Source: an uncultured Clostridia bacterium
Lineage (GTDB): Bacteria > Bacillota > Peptococcia > Peptococcales > Peptococcaceae
Direction: 5' to 3'
DNA length: 40,792 bases
Assembly (NCBI GenBank): GCA_944391625.1
Contig: CALXUG010000025.1
Coordinates: forward strand, 1 to 40,792
Shown: piece after piece, positions 39,201-40,792 of the stretch
Position numbering within the stretch: the first letter of the stretch is position 1
Layout: each line of letters opens with the position of its first letter
The notes under the pieces: generated by a model
Databases searched by the model: none
What the model saw: only the letters and a program-made list of their open reading frames with translations
What the model was told of the DNA's origin: nothing
Position numbers and translations under genes: made by a program

Positions 39201-39809
39201 AAAAAATTCCAAGCGCAGAGGATTTTCATAATAAGGAGAATAGATATCAAAAATACCGCCCCGCACAGAAAACTGCCCCTGCCGTTCTACCTGCTCCACC
39301 GCTTCGTAGCCAAAGTTTACCAGATGGGCTTTCAGCTGCTGCTGTTCCAGCACCATGCCCACTTCCAGCTGCAGCAAGCCTTGCAGAAAATCTCCTACAG
39401 GCAGCAGTTTTTTACTTAAACCTTCTATCGTCGTAACAACTGCAAATTTTTTATCCCGTTCTAATATCAAATGGGACAGAACCTCCAGCCGTTTTTGTTC
39501 CAACTCTCCGCTTTGGGCAATTACTTCGTAAGGAATCATTTCCAGCGCAGGAAAATACACCACCTCATAAGACGGCAATAATTGCGCCAAATCTTCCCAC
39601 AACTCTTTGGCCCGTTTTTGCGTATCGCAAACGACAAGTAAATTTCCCTGCGCCCTTCGTTGTGTTAAAGAAGCCATCACCAAGGTCCGCTGGCCCTCAT
39701 ACAATCCATACACAACAGCTTCTCCTGCAATGGAAAGCTGCTCCTGTACCTTGCCAATTTCAGCATCATTCTGTAAAAAATCTATCAGTGCTGTTGCTTT
39801 GGCTTCCAT
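36270..39809 (-). CDS. mfd: Transcription-repair coupling factor Mfd
   Basis: A 1179-residue DNA translocase that removes stalled RNA polymerase and recruits nucleotide excision repair. Domains in order: a UvrB-like N-terminal region (about 25-230, with [11 protein letters not shown]), the RNA-polymerase-interaction (CarD-like) domain at about 506-570 ([18 protein letters not shown]), the RecG-like motor with Walker A GDVGYGKT (662-669) and DEEQ (763-766), the TRG region with [29 protein letters not shown], and the C-terminal D7 domain. Length is normal. It lies 53 bases after pth. Confidence 0.98.
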   Translation of the reverse strand: MEAKATALIDFLQNDAEIGKVQEQLSIAGEAVVYGLYEGQRTLVMASLTQRRAQGNLLVVCDTQKRAKELWEDLAQLLPSYEVVYFPALEMIPYEVIAQSGELEQKRLEVLSHLILERDKKFAVVTTIEGLSKKLLPVGDFLQGLLQLEVGMVLEQQQLKAHLVNFGYEAVEQVERQGQFSVRGGIFDIYSPYYENPLRLEFFDDEIDSIRFFATDSQCSIEKVSKVWIVPGREFFLMAQNKEAGLRNIREQFHKQVGQLSKRKDREPVERLQNKIGELLERLQQNLYFTGMEQYQTFFYQENASLLDYLGHEKMLVLDEMNRIQEAQEYLEKERRQTFSELLLKGSVLPGQAEYFFNMDELIPMVGAVSHVCFSLLPKASVFQQYPDKMPLDCQNISSFFGNPQLLVEELQTWQEQKYCIFILLTSAAKALRLQQMLSDHDILCSWIADRYQVDAGQIYLAYGNISHGARFPQSRLVFVSETEVFQQQKKRVNKKFFQEDGQKISQLDDLKIGDYVVHMGHGIGRYMGIERLKVQDVERDYLIVKYSDDGKLYIPVEQFDLLQKYAVNDGIVPKVNKLGGNEWQRTKNKVKASVEKLAEGLLQIYARRQSEEGFAFSPDDQWQKEFEDAFPYVETEDQLKAIEDVKKDMMSPTVMDRLICGDVGYGKTEVAIRAAFKAVNDGKQVAVLVPTTVLAQQHYNTFAERFQPYGVRVDMLSRFCTPKQQKETAEGLKNGTVDIVVGTHKLLGKTIQFHDLGLLIVDEEQRFGVTHKEKIKSLRSLVDVLTLSATPIPRTLHMSLVGIRDMSVIETPPQDRYPIQTYIVEKTPELMKDAIRRELGRGGQVYVVHNRIEDIEQLAEEISIMVPEARILVGHGQMKEHQLEQIMMDFIDYQADVLVCTTIIETGLDISNANTMIVDEADKMGLAQLYQLRGRVGRSNRIAYAYLTYKKDKTLSQLAEKRLAAIREYTELGSGFKIAMRDLEIRGAGNLLGAEQHGHVAAVGFDLYCTMLDEAIRALKGEKTGKPQEVEIDLQVSAFIPEYYIRDSAVKLGFYQRIQQAKLINRLHLLEDEMIDRFGDIPNETWNLLRVAELKIYCQQIGIRSLKQKGGIVTALFMPDTNMDMPKLLELIKKYKRQLTYGNDGGELVVRITVGSTSAEKCLDLMKDILLDMVAIVQ

Positions 39810-39862
39810 AATATGCAGTCACCCCAGTTTTGTTATTTTTTTATTATGCAAAAATTGCACAT

Positions 39863-40429
39863 TTAACCTTTTGTTTTTACATTATATTGATTCATGGCCG
39901 GCCCGATTCCTTCATCAAGCCATTTTTTTACCGCATCTACCGATATGGCTACAGCATGCTCAATATTTTTTTTATCTGCTCCGCTGAAAGGAGTCAGCAC
40001 ATAGTCTTTTGTATTATAGGAGCCGCGCCCAATACCAATTTTTAACCGGTCAAAATCATTGGAATTCAAATGGGCGATGATATTTTTGATTCCATTATGA
40101 CCGCCAGCGCCTCCGCCTTGTTTAAACCGAAGCTGGCCGGGCGGTAAATCCAAATCATCATGAATGACCAACAGATCATCTATGCGGTCTTTATAATAAT
40201 TTAGCAACTCCATCACTGCCTGTCCGCTAAGGTTCATATAGGTTAACGGCTTCACCAGCAGAATCTTTTCATTATCCCAGTTGGCAATTTGTGTCAGAGC
40301 CTGGCATTGTTTTTTTTCTACTGCGGTATGCAGTTCATCAGCAATGGCGTCCACCACCATAAAGCCTACATTGTGTTTTGTCTGCGCATATTCTTTCCCC
40401 GGATTTCCCAAACCAATTATCATTTTCAT
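39863..40429 (-). CDS. pth: Peptidyl-tRNA hydrolase
   Basis: A 188-residue enzyme that frees tRNA from prematurely released peptidyl-tRNA. It contains GLGNPGKEYAQTKHNVGF (with Asn9 and the catalytic His19), KPLTYMNLSGQAV, the HDDLDLPPG motif with the catalytic-dyad Asp, and GGGAGGHNGIKNII. The ATG at 40429 is preferred over a start 15 codons upstream because AAGGAGG precedes it. Confidence 0.97.
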   Translation of the reverse strand: MKMIIGLGNPGKEYAQTKHNVGFMVVDAIADELHTAVEKKQCQALTQIANWDNEKILLVKPLTYMNLSGQAVMELLNYYKDRIDDLLVIHDDLDLPPGQLRFKQGGGAGGHNGIKNIIAHLNSNDFDRLKIGIGRGSYNTKDYVLTPFSGADKKNIEHAVAISVDAVKKWLDEGIGPAMNQYNVKTKG

Positions 40430-40504
40430 AATGCTGCTTGCCTCCTTAGTCTTATTTGAGCAAATAAAAGCCATTGGTCTATCATAAAATTCCTAAAACA
40501 AACA

Positions 40505-40580
40505 CAGCAAAGCCGAGGAACCTGAAAGATTCTTCGACTCATTGATTGCCTGTATTTTTATGTACTTCAAGATTTTGCTG
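40505..40580 (-). promoter_or_regulatory. Leader of pth with alternative pairings
   Basis: The leader between the pth promoter and gene can form a 9-bp hairpin with one mismatch (arms around 40512-40540) followed by a T-rich stretch. The sequence right after it, TTTGCTG (plus-strand CAGCAAA 40505-40511), is also perfectly complementary to CAGCAAA near the leader 5' end (40574-40580). This gives two mutually interfering structures, but the T tract is interrupted and regulation is unproven. Confidence 0.3.
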
Positions 40581-40586
40581 CTGTTT

Positions 40587-40615
40587 ATTGTACCATACTT
40601 TTCCGGTACTACCAA
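40587..40615 (-). promoter_or_regulatory. Promoter of pth-mfd
   Basis: Minus-strand TTGGTA (40610-40615), a 17-base spacer and TACAAT (40587-40592), giving a leader of about 150 bases before pth. Confidence 0.6.
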
Positions 40616-40650
40616 ATATAATTTCGATTTTCAAAATTTTTTTCCTCTTT

Positions 40651-40678
40651 TATCACCATAAAAATATCACCATAAAAA
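40651..40678. repeat. Perfect 14-bp tandem duplication upstream of the pth promoter
   Basis: TATCACCATAAAAA occurs twice back to back, about 35 bases upstream of the -35 box. It may be a slippage duplication or a repeated protein site. Confidence 0.7.
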
Positions 40679-40760
40679 AGTTGCTGCAAAAAATTATTTT
40701 TCATAACCATCAAAAACGGGTTCTTTGTCAATAGTTGGGGTAAAGAAAAAAGTTGAGAAT

Positions 40761-40790
40761 AAGAGGCAGAGGAAAAAACATCTGCCTCTT
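40761..40790. terminator. Hairpin at the right edge, probably the terminator of the gene beyond
   Basis: A perfect 10-bp stem (AAGAGGCAGA with TCTGCCTCTT) around a 10-base loop. On the minus strand TTATTCTCAACTTTTTT follows, a delayed T tract. The plus-strand continuation is cut off, so direction is uncertain. Confidence 0.6.
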
Positions 40791-40792
40791 AA

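Overview
This window reads as chromosomal DNA of a low-G+C Firmicute (Bacillota). All 50 genes recognised lie on the minus strand, so transcription runs right to left. The S10-spc-alpha ribosomal block has the Bacillus/Clostridium order and continues directly into ecfA1-ecfA2-ecfT-truA-rplM-rpsI. SigH, XpaC and TelA family genes, an energy-coupling-factor transporter and zinc-binding (Cys4-type) S4, S14, L24, L36 and adenylate kinase all fit this phylum. The TRAP transporter and general sequence style make an anaerobic Clostridia or Negativicutes member plausible, but the window alone does not settle the class.

Layout from right to left, in transcription order. (1) 40.8-34.3 kb: pth, mfd, a SurA/PrsA-like foldase lipoprotein and a Sel1-repeat protein, with a good promoter ahead of pth and another at the mfd/foldase junction. 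(2) 34.3-33.5 kb: an unusual gene-free stretch. It holds two clusters of an 8-base repeat (GTTAGCTW) on either side of an extremely AT-rich core. (3) 33.5-31.6 kb: cysK and sigH, separated by 12 bases, then a strong terminator. (4) 31.6-29.1 kb: glpK and a nitrilase-family amidase. (5) 28.9-25.9 kb: a TRAP transporter operon, dctP, then a terminator-like hairpin and a second hairpin, then dctQM. (6) 25.7-6.2 kb: the translation superoperon, 34 recognised genes from rpsJ to rpsI, with its own promoter and leader and a second promoter plus leader before rplM. (7) 6.1-4.0 kb: mtaB, a HIT protein and rpsU, each with its own recognisable promoter. (8) 3.7-0.3 kb: an unrecognised 264-aa protein and an xpaC-telA-lemA-like operon. 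(9) The first codons of tuf, with a canonical promoter, at the left edge.

Functionally the window is dominated by protein synthesis (ribosomal proteins, IF-1, RNA polymerase alpha, tRNA modification by TruA and MtaB, Pth), protein export and maturation (SecY, Map, the foldase), nucleotide balance (Adk) and vitamin or cofactor uptake (ECF module). Carboxylate uptake (TRAP), glycerol phosphorylation and cysteine synthesis form the metabolic part. Three small genes not obvious as long reading frames were found by direct translation: rpmJ, rpmD and the zinc-type S14 gene.

Many starts were moved from the longest reading frame to the codon correctly spaced from a Shine-Dalgarno sequence. This gives a notably large number of GTG and TTG starts in the ribosomal block, including a TTG start for S5. 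No tRNA, rRNA, CRISPR array, insertion sequence or intact prophage was seen. The least explained pieces are the GTTAGCTW repeat locus, the 264-aa orphan protein, the inverted repeat upstream of the TRAP promoter and the structured leaders before rplM and rpsJ.
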